A DNA stretch of 64,000 nt from Paenibacillus macquariensis (GCF_900156375.1 NZ_FTNK01000009.1:124001-188000), one strand, 5' to 3'; shown: positions 9,052 through 18,743, counted from the stretch's first letter. Notes: generated from the sequence alone by a model not told the origin. Numbers and translations are program-made.

Positions 9052-9939
9052 TTAAATCATCTTACATAATATGGTCTGATAATGTTCGAATTCTTTCGTT
9101 TCATTAATCTGCGGGCACATTTTCAAAGATAACAGGGCGCTTTCAATTAAGAAAATCCGTGGTTCCTTATGGTTCATGATTTCCTCTTGAATGAAGAATA
9201 ATAACTTAAGATAGCTAGCTTGGTTAAGGTTATTTGCTGTGAATACTTTTTCAATAACTTTTTTCAAACTGAGCGTTGCAAAAGAAAATTCATTATTAAA
9301 AAAATCATTATAGTCTGAATTTGGCAACAGGGTATGTATTTTATCCGGTGAGAAGAGTTGAAGTCCCTTAGCACTTACATCTTCTAGAATCGTTGTTATA
9401 CACGCCATACAATAATCGATAATTTGTTTTACGGAAATGGGTTCATTCATAGCATGACTTGTTTGATGGATATTTGGCAGTAGTGCTGCAAATAGTATGG
9501 CACAATCCAATAAATAAGGTTTCTTATCCTCAGGGAATATATTAATGAAGCGATCATGTACCCAGTTTAGAAATAAGAATTTGGATTGTTTAATAAATAG
9601 GATCAAATCTGGATCATTTGAGACGATAGCATCCTCTATGAGTTGCAACATTCTATTTTTTTGATTCGATTCCATCGTGAGATAAATTTGTTGGGTAAAT
9701 ATATGTATATCGTCCAATTCTTCTCCAATAAGCAAGGCATCTCGGTCTTCTTTAACCTGGCTGTAAATGAACGTGAATACAGCTTTAAAGAGCTCGCCTT
9801 TAGAAGGAAAGTAATTATAAAAAGAACCTTTTGAAATTCCGCTATGATTCAAAATATCCTGAATAGATGTTGCATGATATCCTTTTTCAATAAATAATTC
9901 ATGCGCTTTATGAACAACATGTTCTTTTCGCTTATTCAT
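9052..9939 (-). CDS. TetR family regulator, long C-terminal domain
   Basis: A 295-residue TetR-type regulator. The N-terminal HTH is unmistakable (ATSIQDILNHSGISKGSFYNY, about 24-44, then FPSKGELF). The C-terminal part is longer than the family's usual 190-220 residues, with an added helical region from about residue 200. The ATG is preceded by AAAGGGGC at good spacing. It is divergent from a DHA2 efflux transporter and probably represses it. No cleaner operator than short repeats could be picked out in the 266-bp intergenic region. Confidence 0.85.
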   Translation of the reverse strand: MNKRKEHVVHKAHELFIEKGYHATSIQDILNHSGISKGSFYNYFPSKGELFKAVFTFIYSQVKEDRDALLIGEELDDIHIFTQQIYLTMESNQKNRMLQLIEDAIVSNDPDLILFIKQSKFLFLNWVHDRFINIFPEDKKPYLLDCAILFAALLPNIHQTSHAMNEPISVKQIIDYCMACITTILEDVSAKGLQLFSPDKIHTLLPNSDYNDFFNNEFSFATLSLKKVIEKVFTANNLNQASYLKLLFFIQEEIMNHKEPRIFLIESALLSLKMCPQINETKEFEHYQTILCKMI

Positions 9940-10205
9940 CGCTATGCCCCTTTAACTGGACTCATATTCTAGATTAGACTAGCTTATTTCCACTTCTATT
10001 ACAATGGAATCCGACGGATTGTATAATCAAATGCGACGGGGCATGATAATGCTTAAGTTCAATCCGCCTTGTAAAAGAGGAAATAAAAGTGTATCATATA
10101 TCTCACTGTAACTCGAGTCCAAAATTGTACTAATGGTATTATTTACGGTCGTGAACACAATTATAGGAGGTTACGAATCTAGAAAGAATGGGAGAAGATA
10201 ACATA

Positions 10206-11702
10206 ATGAAAGAACAACAAGCTAAAAGTAAAGCGTCTTATGGCGTTTTAGCCATTCTTATGATTGGTGCATTCGTTGCATTGCTAAGCAATACACTGCT
10301 TAATATAGCCTTGCCATCGCTCATGACAGAATTTGATGTGAGTGCTTCAACAGTACAGTGGTTAATGACGGGGTATATGTTAGTTAATGGTGTTATGATA
10401 CCTTCAACGGCCTTTTTAATTCAAAAATATACGGCTAGACGTCTGTTCCTAATTGCGATTGGATTATTTGCAATAGGTACACTAATCGGTGGATTTGCAC
10501 CGAGCTTCTCTATTCTGTTGACGGCTAGAATGATTCAAGCCTCAGGGGCAGCAATCATGATGCCACTATTGATGAACGTATTATTTACGACATTCCCACC
10601 TGAAAAGCGTGGATCTGCAATGGGGATGTTCGGGTTAGTCATGATCTTTGCACCGGCCATCGGACCAACACTATCGGGATGGATTATTCAGCACTATCGG
10701 TGGCCAGTACTATTCCATATCATCTCACCAATCGCAATATTAGTGTTCATATTAGCTTTATTCAAACTGCATGATAAGAAAGAAAAAGTTGAGATTAAGT
10801 TAGATGTTCTTTCCATTATCTTATCCGCTATCGGATTTGGAGGAATTCTATACGGGTTCAGTTCGGCTGGGAATAAAGGATGGGATTCACCGGTTGTGTA
10901 TTCTACACTCATTATCGGGGCAATTGCATTGGTTCTATTCATTACACGTCAATTCAAATTGAAACAACCAATGCTCGACTTCAGAGTGTATAAATATCCT
11001 ATGTTCGCCTTATCATCAGCGATTTCAGTTACATTGAATATGGCGATGTTCTCAGCTATGATGTTGATGCCGATTTACCTACAAAGCATTAGACAGATCT
11101 CACCACTCGATTCCGGTTTACTTATGTTACCTGGAGCATTAATTATGGGTGTTATGTCTCCAATCACAGGTAAAATATTTGATAAATTTGGAGCAAGAGT
11201 ATTATCGATCATCGGTTTAGCAATTGTGATCATTACAACGTACTTCTTCAGTAAATTGACGATTACTACAGAATACATGACATTGATGACGTTGTATTCC
11301 GTGAGAATGTTCGGTATATCTATGGTCATGATGCCAGTTATGACGAATGGTTTGAATTCTATTCCGTCCAAATATACGCCGCATGGTACAGCCATGAATA
11401 GTACCATTTCACAAGTATCAGGGGCTATTGGAGGTGCGTTGCTGGTTACCATCATGTCCACTCGCACAGCGACACATGCGAAAGCTATAGGGGAAGCGGC
11501 GATGAGTAAACTAACGACACAACCTTCAGAAACTGTTGCTGCAGAAATGAAACAACAGATTATATCGCAGGCTACTATAGCAGGAATCAATGATGCATTC
11601 TTAGTATCTGCCTTTGTAGCGGGGGTTGCCTTAGTTCTTGCCTTCTTTATCAAAAGAAGTAGACCAGCGGAGCAACCTAAACAAGAGAAAGTGGTTGGTT
11701 AG
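10206..11702 (+). CDS. DHA2-family MFS multidrug efflux transporter
   Basis: About 498 residues with 14 predicted membrane segments, in the EmrB/QacA (DHA2) group. The family motifs LNIALPSLMTEF (after the first segment), the motif-C-like GPTLSGWI in the fifth, and the SGLLMLPGALIMG stretch are all visible. The ATG at 10206 is preferred because GGGAGAAG sits at the right distance; an ATG at 10188 has the stronger AGGAGG too far upstream (17 nt). It most likely exports toxic organic compounds by proton antiport, under the divergent TetR. A strong terminator follows. Confidence 0.88.
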   Translation: MKEQQAKSKASYGVLAILMIGAFVALLSNTLLNIALPSLMTEFDVSASTVQWLMTGYMLVNGVMIPSTAFLIQKYTARRLFLIAIGLFAIGTLIGGFAPSFSILLTARMIQASGAAIMMPLLMNVLFTTFPPEKRGSAMGMFGLVMIFAPAIGPTLSGWIIQHYRWPVLFHIISPIAILVFILALFKLHDKKEKVEIKLDVLSIILSAIGFGGILYGFSSAGNKGWDSPVVYSTLIIGAIALVLFITRQFKLKQPMLDFRVYKYPMFALSSAISVTLNMAMFSAMMLMPIYLQSIRQISPLDSGLLMLPGALIMGVMSPITGKIFDKFGARVLSIIGLAIVIITTYFFSKLTITTEYMTLMTLYSVRMFGISMVMMPVMTNGLNSIPSKYTPHGTAMNSTISQVSGAIGGALLVTIMSTRTATHAKAIGEAAMSKLTTQPSETVAAEMKQQIISQATIAGINDAFLVSAFVAGVALVLAFFIKRSRPAEQPKQEKVVG

Positions 11703-11750
11703 TAAGTGTAGTTCATTATCCTCGATCTTTCTAGAGAAGAGGGGTATAAG

Positions 11751-11786
11751 AAAAGGCACTCAATCCATTGGATTGAGTGCCTTTTT
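11751..11786 (+). terminator. Terminator after the DHA2 transporter
   Basis: AAGGCACTCAATCC pairs perfectly with GGATTGAGTGCCTT around a 2-base tip and ends in a T-run. Confidence 0.92.
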
Positions 11787-11811
11787 CTGTGTGTTTAGGA
11801 ATGATTTGGGT

Positions 11812-12117
11812 TCACCATAAAGAAGCTATGATTGAAATAATACTGAAAGTCCATAATACAGCGGTAATTAGGGGGAGAAACGGATGATCCTTTTGTTTGC
11901 GGGCATATAAGTAGACGCAAAAAATCAATAAAACGACGGGTATGAACAACAGGGTGTTAAGCATGTATGAGTAATGGCCGGAATGAGTATGTTCCATTGT
12001 CATTGTGGCTAGATGTTTAGGAAATAGATGAAATACACTTTCTAGGATATGAACGACTAAGCTTAACAACACAGCACCCAATGAAATCCATAACATCAAT
12101 TTATTCTTCTTAATCAT
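11812..12117 (-). CDS. Small membrane protein of unknown function
   Basis: A 101-residue protein with three predicted membrane segments (residues about 6-26, 50-70 and 80-100). A short His-containing loop (EHTHSGHYSY) lies between the first two. The ATG at 12117 has GGAGGA 8 nt upstream, so the longer frame to 12159 is discarded. I do not recognise a family. It is convergent with the efflux gene and shares its terminator region. Confidence 0.65.
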   Translation of the reverse strand: MIKKNKLMLWISLGAVLLSLVVHILESVFHLFPKHLATMTMEHTHSGHYSYMLNTLLFIPVVLLIFCVYLYARKQKDHPFLPLITAVLWTFSIISIIASLW

Positions 12118-12348
12118 TTTCGGATTCCTCCATGTAAACGCCACTTGCGTTAGTGTCACAACAGTTACAATTAAACACTATCCTTTGAAATTAATCCATT
12201 TTTGCAATGAGCAATCTCCCCTTTATTTTATTTTTCCAAAACTCTAACGCAATAAATTATCATTTCGGTACTATTAAAGTGTATGCGACATCCTCTTTAT
12301 AAGAAAGCGTATTCCGATATTGTCATTAAATAGGGAGGTGGTATCACG

Positions 12349-12393
12349 ATGAAATTGAAAGCTAAGTCGGCCCATCTGATCATGGATACGTAA
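12349..12393 (+). CDS. 14-residue peptide ORF with strong RBS
   Basis: The ORF encodes MKLKAKSAHLIMDT and is preceded by GGGAGGTGG at 6-8 nt. It could be a leader peptide or a decayed gene start. Length alone makes it weak evidence for a real gene, but the ribosome binding site is as good as those of neighbouring real genes. Confidence 0.3.
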   Translation: MKLKAKSAHLIMDT

Positions 12394-12426
12394 GAAGTAA
12401 ACCTATTTTTCTAGGAGGTTCAATTT

Positions 12427-12620
12427 ATGAGTAATCTTACTAAAGTCATTCATTTAAAGGTCTGAACCGTTTCCTTAATCATAAGTCATCCATTCAGGGG
12501 AGAGATCTGAATGAGGTTAGTATCATTGGGATTAACATGTTGTTTGATCTACAAATAGATATTTATTTCAACTCATTTCAATCAGGATATCCAATAAAAC
12601 ATCTGATTTTATTAATTTAA
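12427..12620 (+). pseudogene. Possible broken small gene (frame change near 12459)
   Basis: AGGAGG precedes ATG 12427, which reads MSNLTKVIHLKV and stops at 12465. If the frame shifts back by one base near AAAGG at 12456-12460, reading continues (GLNRFLNHKSSIQGRDLNEV and on) to a stop at 12620, giving about 64 residues. I do not recognise the product. It may be a decayed small gene or chance. Confidence 0.3.
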
Positions 12621-12670
12621 TATACTATCAATTTGATAATATTATGTGGAATGCGCCCCTTCTATTTTTG

Positions 12671-12699
12671 TTGACAATTAATAAAGAAGTACTTACTAT
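12671..12699 (+). promoter_or_regulatory. Sigma-A promoter of the iron-siderophore ABC operon
   Basis: A perfect -35 TTGACA (12671-12676) is 17 bp from TACTAT (12694-12699). The Fur box just downstream would overlap the transcription start, so Fur could block initiation. Confidence 0.65.
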
Positions 12700-12710
12700 G
12701 ATACTTATTG

Positions 12711-12729
12711 TGAATGATAATCATTTTCA
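12711..12729. promoter_or_regulatory. Fur box 1
   Basis: TGATAATCATTTTCA (12715-12729) matches the 15-base Fur consensus TGATAATNATTATCA at all but one position, with further symmetry on the left. It lies between the promoter and the first gene of the ABC importer operon. Confidence 0.85.
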
Positions 12730-12838
12730 TTTAGAATTGAAATATATGCTAATTTGCTTGTTTTGTAGGCGGGATTTCTATAGCCCACGAACTCGTAAAT
12801 CGAGTGAGCTTGATATAAGAAAGGGAGGATACTGAAAT

Positions 12839-13633
12839 ATGACGGCTCTTAATGTAGACCGAATAGCAACGGGTTATTCAAACAAGCTTATTATTAATGA
12901 TTTAAGTGTTTCTATTCCTGAGAACAAGATAACGACAATCATTGGTCCGAATGGTTGTGGGAAATCGACTTTATTGAAAGCTATTTCACGTGTGTTGAAA
13001 ACGAAGAGTGGTGCGGTCTACCTCGACGGACGTGCAATCCATCAATTAGAAACGAGAGAAGTTGCAAAGAGGATGGCAATTTTGCCACAAACGGCATCAG
13101 CACCTGAGGGATTAACTGTTTTTGAACTCATATCTTATGGTCGTTTTCCGCATCAGAAGGGGTTCGGCACATTAAAAAAAGAAGATTATAAATTTATTTA
13201 TTGGGCGCTTGATGTAACTGGATTAAATGAGTTTAAGGATCGTCCGATTGAAGCATTATCTGGTGGACAAAGACAGCGCGTGTGGATTGCGATGGCGCTC
13301 GCGCAAGGTACTGAAATACTTATTCTTGATGAGCCAACTACCTATTTGGACTTAGCACATCAACTGGACATTTTACTCCTTTTACAACGACTAAAGGTGG
13401 AGGAGGGTCGGACAATTGTCATGGTACTTCACGACTTGAATCACGCCTCGCGCTTCTCTGATTATATGATTGCTATGAAGGATGGCACATTGATCATAGA
13501 GGGGACACCAGAAGAAGTAATGACTTGTCCTAATTTAGAAAATGTATTTAATATAGATGCCAGCATGGCAACCTGTCCATTTAGCAATAATCCGATATGT
13601 CTATCCTATCAATTATTTCAGAAAAACAGATAA
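12839..13633 (+). CDS. Iron-siderophore ABC transporter ATPase (FecE/YusV-like)
   Basis: A 264-residue type II importer ATPase. Walker A is GPNGCGKST (about 36-44), the signature LSGGQRQRV is at about 140, and Walker B with its catalytic Glu is ILILDEP (about 160-166). The FecE-type block PTTYLDLAHQ follows, and the H-loop is in VLHDLNHA. It is closest in style to B. subtilis YusV and FhuC, which drive ferric-siderophore uptake. AAGGGAGG precedes the ATG. It is the first gene of an operon with two FecCD permeases and is preceded by a promoter and Fur box. Confidence 0.92.
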   Translation: MTALNVDRIATGYSNKLIINDLSVSIPENKITTIIGPNGCGKSTLLKAISRVLKTKSGAVYLDGRAIHQLETREVAKRMAILPQTASAPEGLTVFELISYGRFPHQKGFGTLKKEDYKFIYWALDVTGLNEFKDRPIEALSGGQRQRVWIAMALAQGTEILILDEPTTYLDLAHQLDILLLLQRLKVEEGRTIVMVLHDLNHASRFSDYMIAMKDGTLIIEGTPEEVMTCPNLENVFNIDASMATCPFSNNPICLSYQLFQKNR

Positions 13634-13686
13634 TTTACTTTCTTAATCGTGAACTAAGAGAAAGTTTGGTATGAAGGAGGAAGTGT

Positions 13687-14742
13687 ATGTCTACTCGAGC
13701 AGAAGTTTCTGCCGACATAGAAGTGTTAACAGAAACAAACAAACAATCTCGACCCATTGTGGCAATAATAATTTTATTTGGAGGCATTTTTGCATTACTT
13801 GTATCCATTGCTCTATCCATTTCATTTGGGGCTGCGGACATTAAGTTAGCAACGGTGTGGACAGCTGTGTTTCATTTCAATCCTGATTTAACACCTCATC
13901 AAATTATTCGAGAAATACGTATGCCACGTGTTCTTGGAGCTGCGATGGTGGGCTCATGTTTTGCTGTGGCGGGTGCGCTTATGCAAGGGATGACAAGGAA
14001 TCCGCTGGCTGACTCGGGTCTATTAGGTCTTAATGCGGGTGCAGCTTTTATGCTGGCACTATGTTTTGCCTTTTTCCCAGGATTACCGTTTATGTACCTC
14101 ATTATGTATTCCTTTTTGGGTGCGGGGTTAGGTGCTGCCATTGTGTATGGAATCGGTTCGATGTCACGTGGTGGTCTGACACCTATGCGTCTTGTACTTG
14201 CTGGCGCAGCGGTAAGTGCATTATTAGGTGCGCTTAGCGAAGGAATCGCTCTTTATTTTCGGATTGGTCAGGATTTAGCGTTTTGGTACGCAGGCGGTGT
14301 ATCTGGTACAAAATGGATCAATCTTCAAGTAATGTCCCCATGGATCATTGTTGCAATGATAGGGGCAATCATTATTTCTAAGTCTATCACCTTATTGAGT
14401 CTTGGAGATGAAGTGGCGATTGGGCTTGGTCAAAAAACAAAGACCATTAAAGTGTTTGGGATGCTCATCGTACTCGTGTTGGCTGGATCTGCTGTTTCGG
14501 TTGTTGGTGCGGTTGGTTTTGTAGGATTGATTGTACCTCACCTTACCCGTCTAATTATCGGTCATGATTATCGCTGGATTATTCCTTGCTCTATCGTAAT
14601 TGGTGCGCTCTTGGTCGTGTTGGCTGATCTCGCAGCTAGAATGATTAACCCTCCATATGAGACGCCTATTGGAGCGTTGATTGCTTTAATTGGGGTCCCA
14701 TTCTTCCTGTATCTTGCACGAAGAGGAGGTAGAGAGCTGTGA
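13687..14742 (+). CDS. FecCD-type siderophore permease 1 (YfiZ-like)
   Basis: A 351-residue permease of the BtuC/FecCD fold with about 9-10 membrane segments. Family hallmarks include IREIRMPRVLGAAMVGS, LMQGMTRNPLADSGLLGLNA and GAVGFVGLIVPHLTR. It forms a heterodimeric channel with the next gene and is energised by the ATPase upstream. GAAGGAGGAAG precedes the ATG. Its stop overlaps the GTG start of the next gene by 4 bases, which points to translational coupling. The pair resembles B. subtilis YfiZ-YfhA, which handles hydroxamate-type siderophores, though the substrate here is not proven. Confidence 0.92.
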   Translation: MSTRAEVSADIEVLTETNKQSRPIVAIIILFGGIFALLVSIALSISFGAADIKLATVWTAVFHFNPDLTPHQIIREIRMPRVLGAAMVGSCFAVAGALMQGMTRNPLADSGLLGLNAGAAFMLALCFAFFPGLPFMYLIMYSFLGAGLGAAIVYGIGSMSRGGLTPMRLVLAGAAVSALLGALSEGIALYFRIGQDLAFWYAGGVSGTKWINLQVMSPWIIVAMIGAIIISKSITLLSLGDEVAIGLGQKTKTIKVFGMLIVLVLAGSAVSVVGAVGFVGLIVPHLTRLIIGHDYRWIIPCSIVIGALLVVLADLAARMINPPYETPIGALIALIGVPFFLYLARRGGREL

Positions 14743-15776
14743 AGGAAATCGTATTTGTCTCCAAAGATCAACATAGGGCAAAGACTCGAAACCTTGTTAT
14801 CATCGGTATTCTTGCGCTGCTTATTGTCATTACTTTCGTGATCAGTATGAATACGGGATTTATTAGGTTAACGCCGCTTGAAGTCATTCGAACGCTATTT
14901 GGCTATGGGACAGAGAAGCAACACCTTATTTTATTTGAATTTCGATTACCACGGATTGTTATTTCAGTATTAGTAGGAATGGGACTTGCAGTATCTGGTT
15001 GTGTTTTGCAAGGGATATCTCGTAATGCGTTGGCTGATCCCGGAATATTGGGCATTAACGCAGGGGCAGGTCTCGCTGTTATGTTATACATATCCTTTTT
15101 TCCAACGACTACATCCGTCCCTATCTTTTTCCTGCCGGTATTGGCATTCTCTGGTGCAGGTATAACAGCGATTATTATTTATTCGTTAGCTTATAAACGT
15201 AATGAAGGAATTTCGCCAATGAGGTTGATCCTTACGGGTGTAGCGGTAGCAGCTGGGATTAGTTCAATCATGATTGTGTTAACACTTCGGCTGAGTCCGG
15301 AGAATTATCAATTTCTTGCCACTTGGTTAGCAGGTAGTATTTGGGGCTCGAATTGGAAATTTGTCCTTGCCTTATTACCATGGACAATCGTACTCATTCC
15401 ATTTGTATTCTCCAAAGCCCGTGTATTGAATGTGTTTAATTTAGGTGATATAACGGCTATGGGACTAGGCGCATCGATCGAGAAAGAGCGGCGTGTATTA
15501 CTTGCTGCAGCTGTTGGACTAGCAGGAGCAAGTGTATCTATAAGTGGTGGAATCGGTTTTGTAGGACTGATTGGGCCCCATTTGGCACGCCAGTTAGTTG
15601 GATCAAGGCATCAATTTCTAATCCCAGCAGCTGCATTGTCGGGAGGATTATTAGTTCTTATCGCGGATACATTGGGTCGATGGATCTTACAGCCATCAGA
15701 GATTCCAGCCGGAATTGTCGTGGCAGTGATAGGCGCACCATACTTCCTTTACCTGCTGTCGCGCTTGAAAGATTGA
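14739..15776 (+). CDS. FecCD-type siderophore permease 2 (YfhA-like)
   Basis: A 345-residue BtuC/FecCD permease, partner of the preceding gene. It shows the same landmarks: FRLPRIVISVLVGMGLAVSG, VLQGISRNALADPGILGINA and GGIGFVGLIGPHLARQLVG. It starts at GTG 14739 inside the TGA of the first permease (GTGA overlap). A strong terminator 45 bp downstream closes the ATPase-permease-permease operon. The binding-protein gene that follows has its own Fur box, so lipoprotein and channel may be made in different amounts. Confidence 0.92.
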   Translation: MKEIVFVSKDQHRAKTRNLVIIGILALLIVITFVISMNTGFIRLTPLEVIRTLFGYGTEKQHLILFEFRLPRIVISVLVGMGLAVSGCVLQGISRNALADPGILGINAGAGLAVMLYISFFPTTTSVPIFFLPVLAFSGAGITAIIIYSLAYKRNEGISPMRLILTGVAVAAGISSIMIVLTLRLSPENYQFLATWLAGSIWGSNWKFVLALLPWTIVLIPFVFSKARVLNVFNLGDITAMGLGASIEKERRVLLAAAVGLAGASVSISGGIGFVGLIGPHLARQLVGSRHQFLIPAAALSGGLLVLIADTLGRWILQPSEIPAGIVVAVIGAPYFLYLLSRLKD

Positions 15777-15818
15777 TTTATTCTATTCCGCAAATGCGGT
15801 ATAAATGGACTTAGAAAG

Positions 15819-15856
15819 AGATGACTCGGGAATTATTCCTGGGTCATCTTTTTATT
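15819..15856 (+). terminator. Terminator after the FecCD permease operon
   Basis: AGATGACTCGGGAAT and ATTCCTGGGTCATCT form a long hairpin with two mismatches, followed by TTTTT. Confidence 0.85.
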
Positions 15857-15944
15857 ATCTTAGAAAAATCCGTAAGACCGCCACTTTATCCGTCCAATGG
15901 TAGCGAGGAATAAAAGGAAATCGTACGATAACAGTGGACATTAA

Positions 15945-15959
15945 TGATAATTGTTATCA
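15945..15959. promoter_or_regulatory. Fur box 2
   Basis: TGATAATTGTTATCA matches the Fur consensus at all but one position. It sits just before the ribosome binding site of the first binding lipoprotein. Confidence 0.85.
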
Positions 15960-15980
15960 ATTGGAGAAGGGAGGATAGAT

Positions 15981-16946
15981 ATGTTTATTTTGAAAAAGAG
16001 GATGTTTACTTTGTTAGCTGTAATGATGTCGTTGCTAATTGGCTGTTCAGCTGAGAAAGGAATAGAAGGCTCCGTAGGAGTAGCAAAAAATAGTACAGAG
16101 GATCATGCGAAGATCAAGGTTGTTAAAGATAAGCTTGGGGAAGTGGAAATTCCAACTAACCCACTGCGAATAGCAGACGTCTCGGGATCGACAGAGGAAT
16201 TACTCTTTTTCGGGTTTAAGCCCGTTGTTAGTTCAAATACAGATATAGAGAACCCGAATGCATTTTCACCCGTTATTATCAATCAACTGGAACCAGATAC
16301 CGTGAATGCTGGTTGGTATGCTTCAGAAATTAATATAGAAGCGGTGGCGTCCGCGAATCCTGATTTAATCATTGCAGGGGCAAGGCATGAAAAATTAGTT
16401 GATCAATTGAAAAAAATTGCTCCTACGGTAATGGTTCCGTATGATTTTAACGCTTTTCAAGATCGTTTTGAATTTATCGCGGGTATTTTTGACAAGGAAA
16501 CAGAGATGGACGCTTGGTTTACAGACTATGAAAAGACAGCAAAGGATTGGTCAGAAAAAATTAGAACAATTACGAAAGATGGAACCTTTGCCATTATTGA
16601 GGCAACCCCGAAAGAGATCAGGATTTACGCGGCTACAGGCGTAGCGGATATGATTTTTAATGACATGTTGCTTCCAAAGACGGAAGGAACACCTGAACCT
16701 GATGCGTGGGGGGGGAAGGTGACCAGTGTTGAGGAACTAGCATCTTTTGATCCTGACCATATTATTTTAATGGTTGATAGTACGCAGACCATAGTGGATG
16801 ACAATAATGTATGGGCTAGCATGAAGGCTGTTAAAAACAATCATGTTTATCGAATGACGAGTGCTAAGAACTATAATTATGCCTTTACGGCAATGGGTAA
16901 AAGGGAACTTATTGATGAGTTAGGTGAAATGATAGTGAAGGAGTAA
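15981..16946 (+). CDS. Ferric-siderophore-binding lipoprotein 1
   Basis: A 321-residue class III substrate-binding lipoprotein (periplasmic_BP_2 / FecB fold). The lipobox is LLIGC (about residue 20), so it is anchored by lipidation outside the membrane. Two lobes are joined by a long helix, and the second half carries SVEELASFDPDHIILMVD, typical of the fold. ATG 15981 with AAGGGAGG is preferred; the TTG at 15951 lies inside the Fur box. It probably delivers ligand to the FecCD channel encoded just upstream, as YfiY does in B. subtilis. The exporter-fold ABC pair starts 39 bp downstream. Confidence 0.9.
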   Translation: MFILKKRMFTLLAVMMSLLIGCSAEKGIEGSVGVAKNSTEDHAKIKVVKDKLGEVEIPTNPLRIADVSGSTEELLFFGFKPVVSSNTDIENPNAFSPVIINQLEPDTVNAGWYASEINIEAVASANPDLIIAGARHEKLVDQLKKIAPTVMVPYDFNAFQDRFEFIAGIFDKETEMDAWFTDYEKTAKDWSEKIRTITKDGTFAIIEATPKEIRIYAATGVADMIFNDMLLPKTEGTPEPDAWGGKVTSVEELASFDPDHIILMVDSTQTIVDDNNVWASMKAVKNNHVYRMTSAKNYNYAFTAMGKRELIDELGEMIVKE

Positions 16947-16985
16947 TGGCAAGTCTGTGCAATTGACCGAAAGGGGGAGTAAGTA

Positions 16986-18743
16986 ATGTTTAATAAAAAG
17001 GAACTATCGTGGATATTAAATCTAGCAGTCCCTCAACGTCGGAAGTTATTATTTTCTTGCATCTATGCCGTTATGAGTGCCTTGTTTACTCTTGTTCCTT
17101 TTGTGATCATATATCACTTATCGATTCATTGGTTGAATGGGATATTAGATTCATCTACTGTATGGAAACTTGTGATATATGCCTTGATTGCCGTTATTCT
17201 TCGATTTGTTTTTCTTGGTCTATCCTCTTTGCTTTCACATATTGCGGCTTATAATCTGTTATACGACATTCGTACGCATTTAACGAATAAGCTAGGACGC
17301 TTACCCATGGGTTTTTTTAATCAACAGCAAGCTGGGAAATTGAAAAAAATAGTCATCGATGATGTGGAGAAGGTAGAACAGCTCATTGCGCATCATTTAC
17401 CCGATTTCATCGTCTCGATTATTACGCCAATTTGTGTGTTTGTGTATCTGTTGACAGTGGACTGGCGGATGGCACTGATTACTTTATTGCCAATTCCTTG
17501 TGCGGTTTTTATACAAGTGAAGCGCGCGAATAGTGGTGCAGGGGAGGATATGGAGAAGTATCATCAGCATCTGGAGAGAATGAATGGCACGATGATTGAA
17601 TACATCCTTACAATGCCAATTATTAAAGCTTTCAATTTGACTGTTCAATCATTTTCTAGCTATCAAAACTCCGTAGAAGACTATACACAGCTTTGGAAGC
17701 GACTATCACGTAAAAAAGTGCCTACGTATGTTTTGTACACGGCGTTTATAGAATCAGGTCTTATTTTTATACTGCCAATTAGTTTGTTGTTCTTTCAAAG
17801 AGGTAGCCTGACGATACCAGAAGTGTTACTTTTTCTAATGCTTGGGGTTGGTTTGACAGCGCCCATGAAGCAACTATCAACTTTTAGCCATACGGTGCAA
17901 AATACGGTATTAGGTATTAAGAAAATGAATAAAATTCTAATGGCAAAGGAGCTGAGTGAAGCGAGAGCAGATGTGTCGGTTATTCCACAACAATATCCCA
18001 TTGTTTTTGACAAAGTGAGTTTTTCTTATGGGGATCGTATGATTTTACAAGATGTAACGATGACAATGAAAGCGGGAACGGTGACTGCTCTTGTTGGACC
18101 ATCAGGGGCTGGAAAGTCAACGATAGCCCAGCTTATTGCTCGTTTTTGGGAAGTGGAAAAGGGTGGATTGTTTATCGGAAGCATCTCTATCAGGGACATT
18201 CCACAAGAGACCTTAATGAATCTTATTTCATATGTATTTCAAGATGTCTCGATGATGAATGATACGTTGCTGGCTAATATTTGTATGGGGAACCAGGCAG
18301 CGAGCTTAGAAGAAATCATTCAGGCGGCGAAAATAGCGCAAGCTCACGATTTTATTTCTGCATTGCCAAATGGTTATGATACAAAGATTGGTCATGGCGG
18401 CATTCATTTGAGTGGTGGCGAACGACAGAGAATCGCAATTGCACGCGCAATTGTTAGAAATGCACCGGTGCTTATTTTAGACGAGGCAACTGCGTATGCG
18501 GATTCTGAGAATGAGTCACATATTCAAGCGGGAATTAGTCATCTGCTCCAAGATAAAACGGTAGTAATCATCGCACATCGACTGTCGACCATTACAGACG
18601 TGGACAACATTATTGTCCTAGATGCAGGACGCGTTGTTGCTCAAGGAACTCATGATGTATTACTGCAGCATTGTTCACTGTATCAGCAGATGTGGCATGC
18701 GTACATGGAAGTGGATCAATGGACGCTAGCGGGGAAGGCGTGA
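16986..18743 (+). CDS. Exporter-fold ABC half-transporter A (YbtP/IrtA-like)
   Basis: A 585-residue protein with a six-helix membrane domain (about 1-310) fused to an ATPase domain. Walker A is GPSGAGKST (about 370), the signature LSGGERQRI is at about 474, and Walker B is VLILDEATAYADSENE (about 494-509). The AYADSENE form after Walker B is, to my knowledge, seen in YbtP/YbtQ and IrtA/IrtB, siderophore importers built on an exporter fold. AAGGGGGAG precedes the ATG. It is followed after 7 bp by its partner, and the two most likely form a heterodimer. The direction of transport is inferred from gene context, not visible in the sequence. Confidence 0.85.
   Translation: MFNKKELSWILNLAVPQRRKLLFSCIYAVMSALFTLVPFVIIYHLSIHWLNGILDSSTVWKLVIYALIAVILRFVFLGLSSLLSHIAAYNLLYDIRTHLTNKLGRLPMGFFNQQQAGKLKKIVIDDVEKVEQLIAHHLPDFIVSIITPICVFVYLLTVDWRMALITLLPIPCAVFIQVKRANSGAGEDMEKYHQHLERMNGTMIEYILTMPIIKAFNLTVQSFSSYQNSVEDYTQLWKRLSRKKVPTYVLYTAFIESGLIFILPISLLFFQRGSLTIPEVLLFLMLGVGLTAPMKQLSTFSHTVQNTVLGIKKMNKILMAKELSEARADVSVIPQQYPIVFDKVSFSYGDRMILQDVTMTMKAGTVTALVGPSGAGKSTIAQLIARFWEVEKGGLFIGSISIRDIPQETLMNLISYVFQDVSMMNDTLLANICMGNQAASLEEIIQAAKIAQAHDFISALPNGYDTKIGHGGIHLSGGERQRIAIARAIVRNAPVLILDEATAYADSENESHIQAGISHLLQDKTVVIIAHRLSTITDVDNIIVLDAGRVVAQGTHDVLLQHCSLYQQMWHAYMEVDQWTLAGKA

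Larger units (their letters stand above)
12118..12838 (+). other. 720-bp gap: short ribosome-bound ORFs and the Fur-controlled promoter
   Basis: No long gene is present. The stretch holds two very short ORFs with good ribosome binding sites (12349 and 12427), a possible broken coding frame to 12620, and a sigma-A promoter with a Fur box before the ABC ATPase gene. The rest is AT-rich and shows nothing else I can support. Confidence 0.5.

Noticed and set aside
15951..15980. TTG start for lipoprotein 1 inside Fur box 2
   Set aside because: The operator would lie in coding sequence. ATG 15981 has AAGGGAGG and a normal signal peptide.
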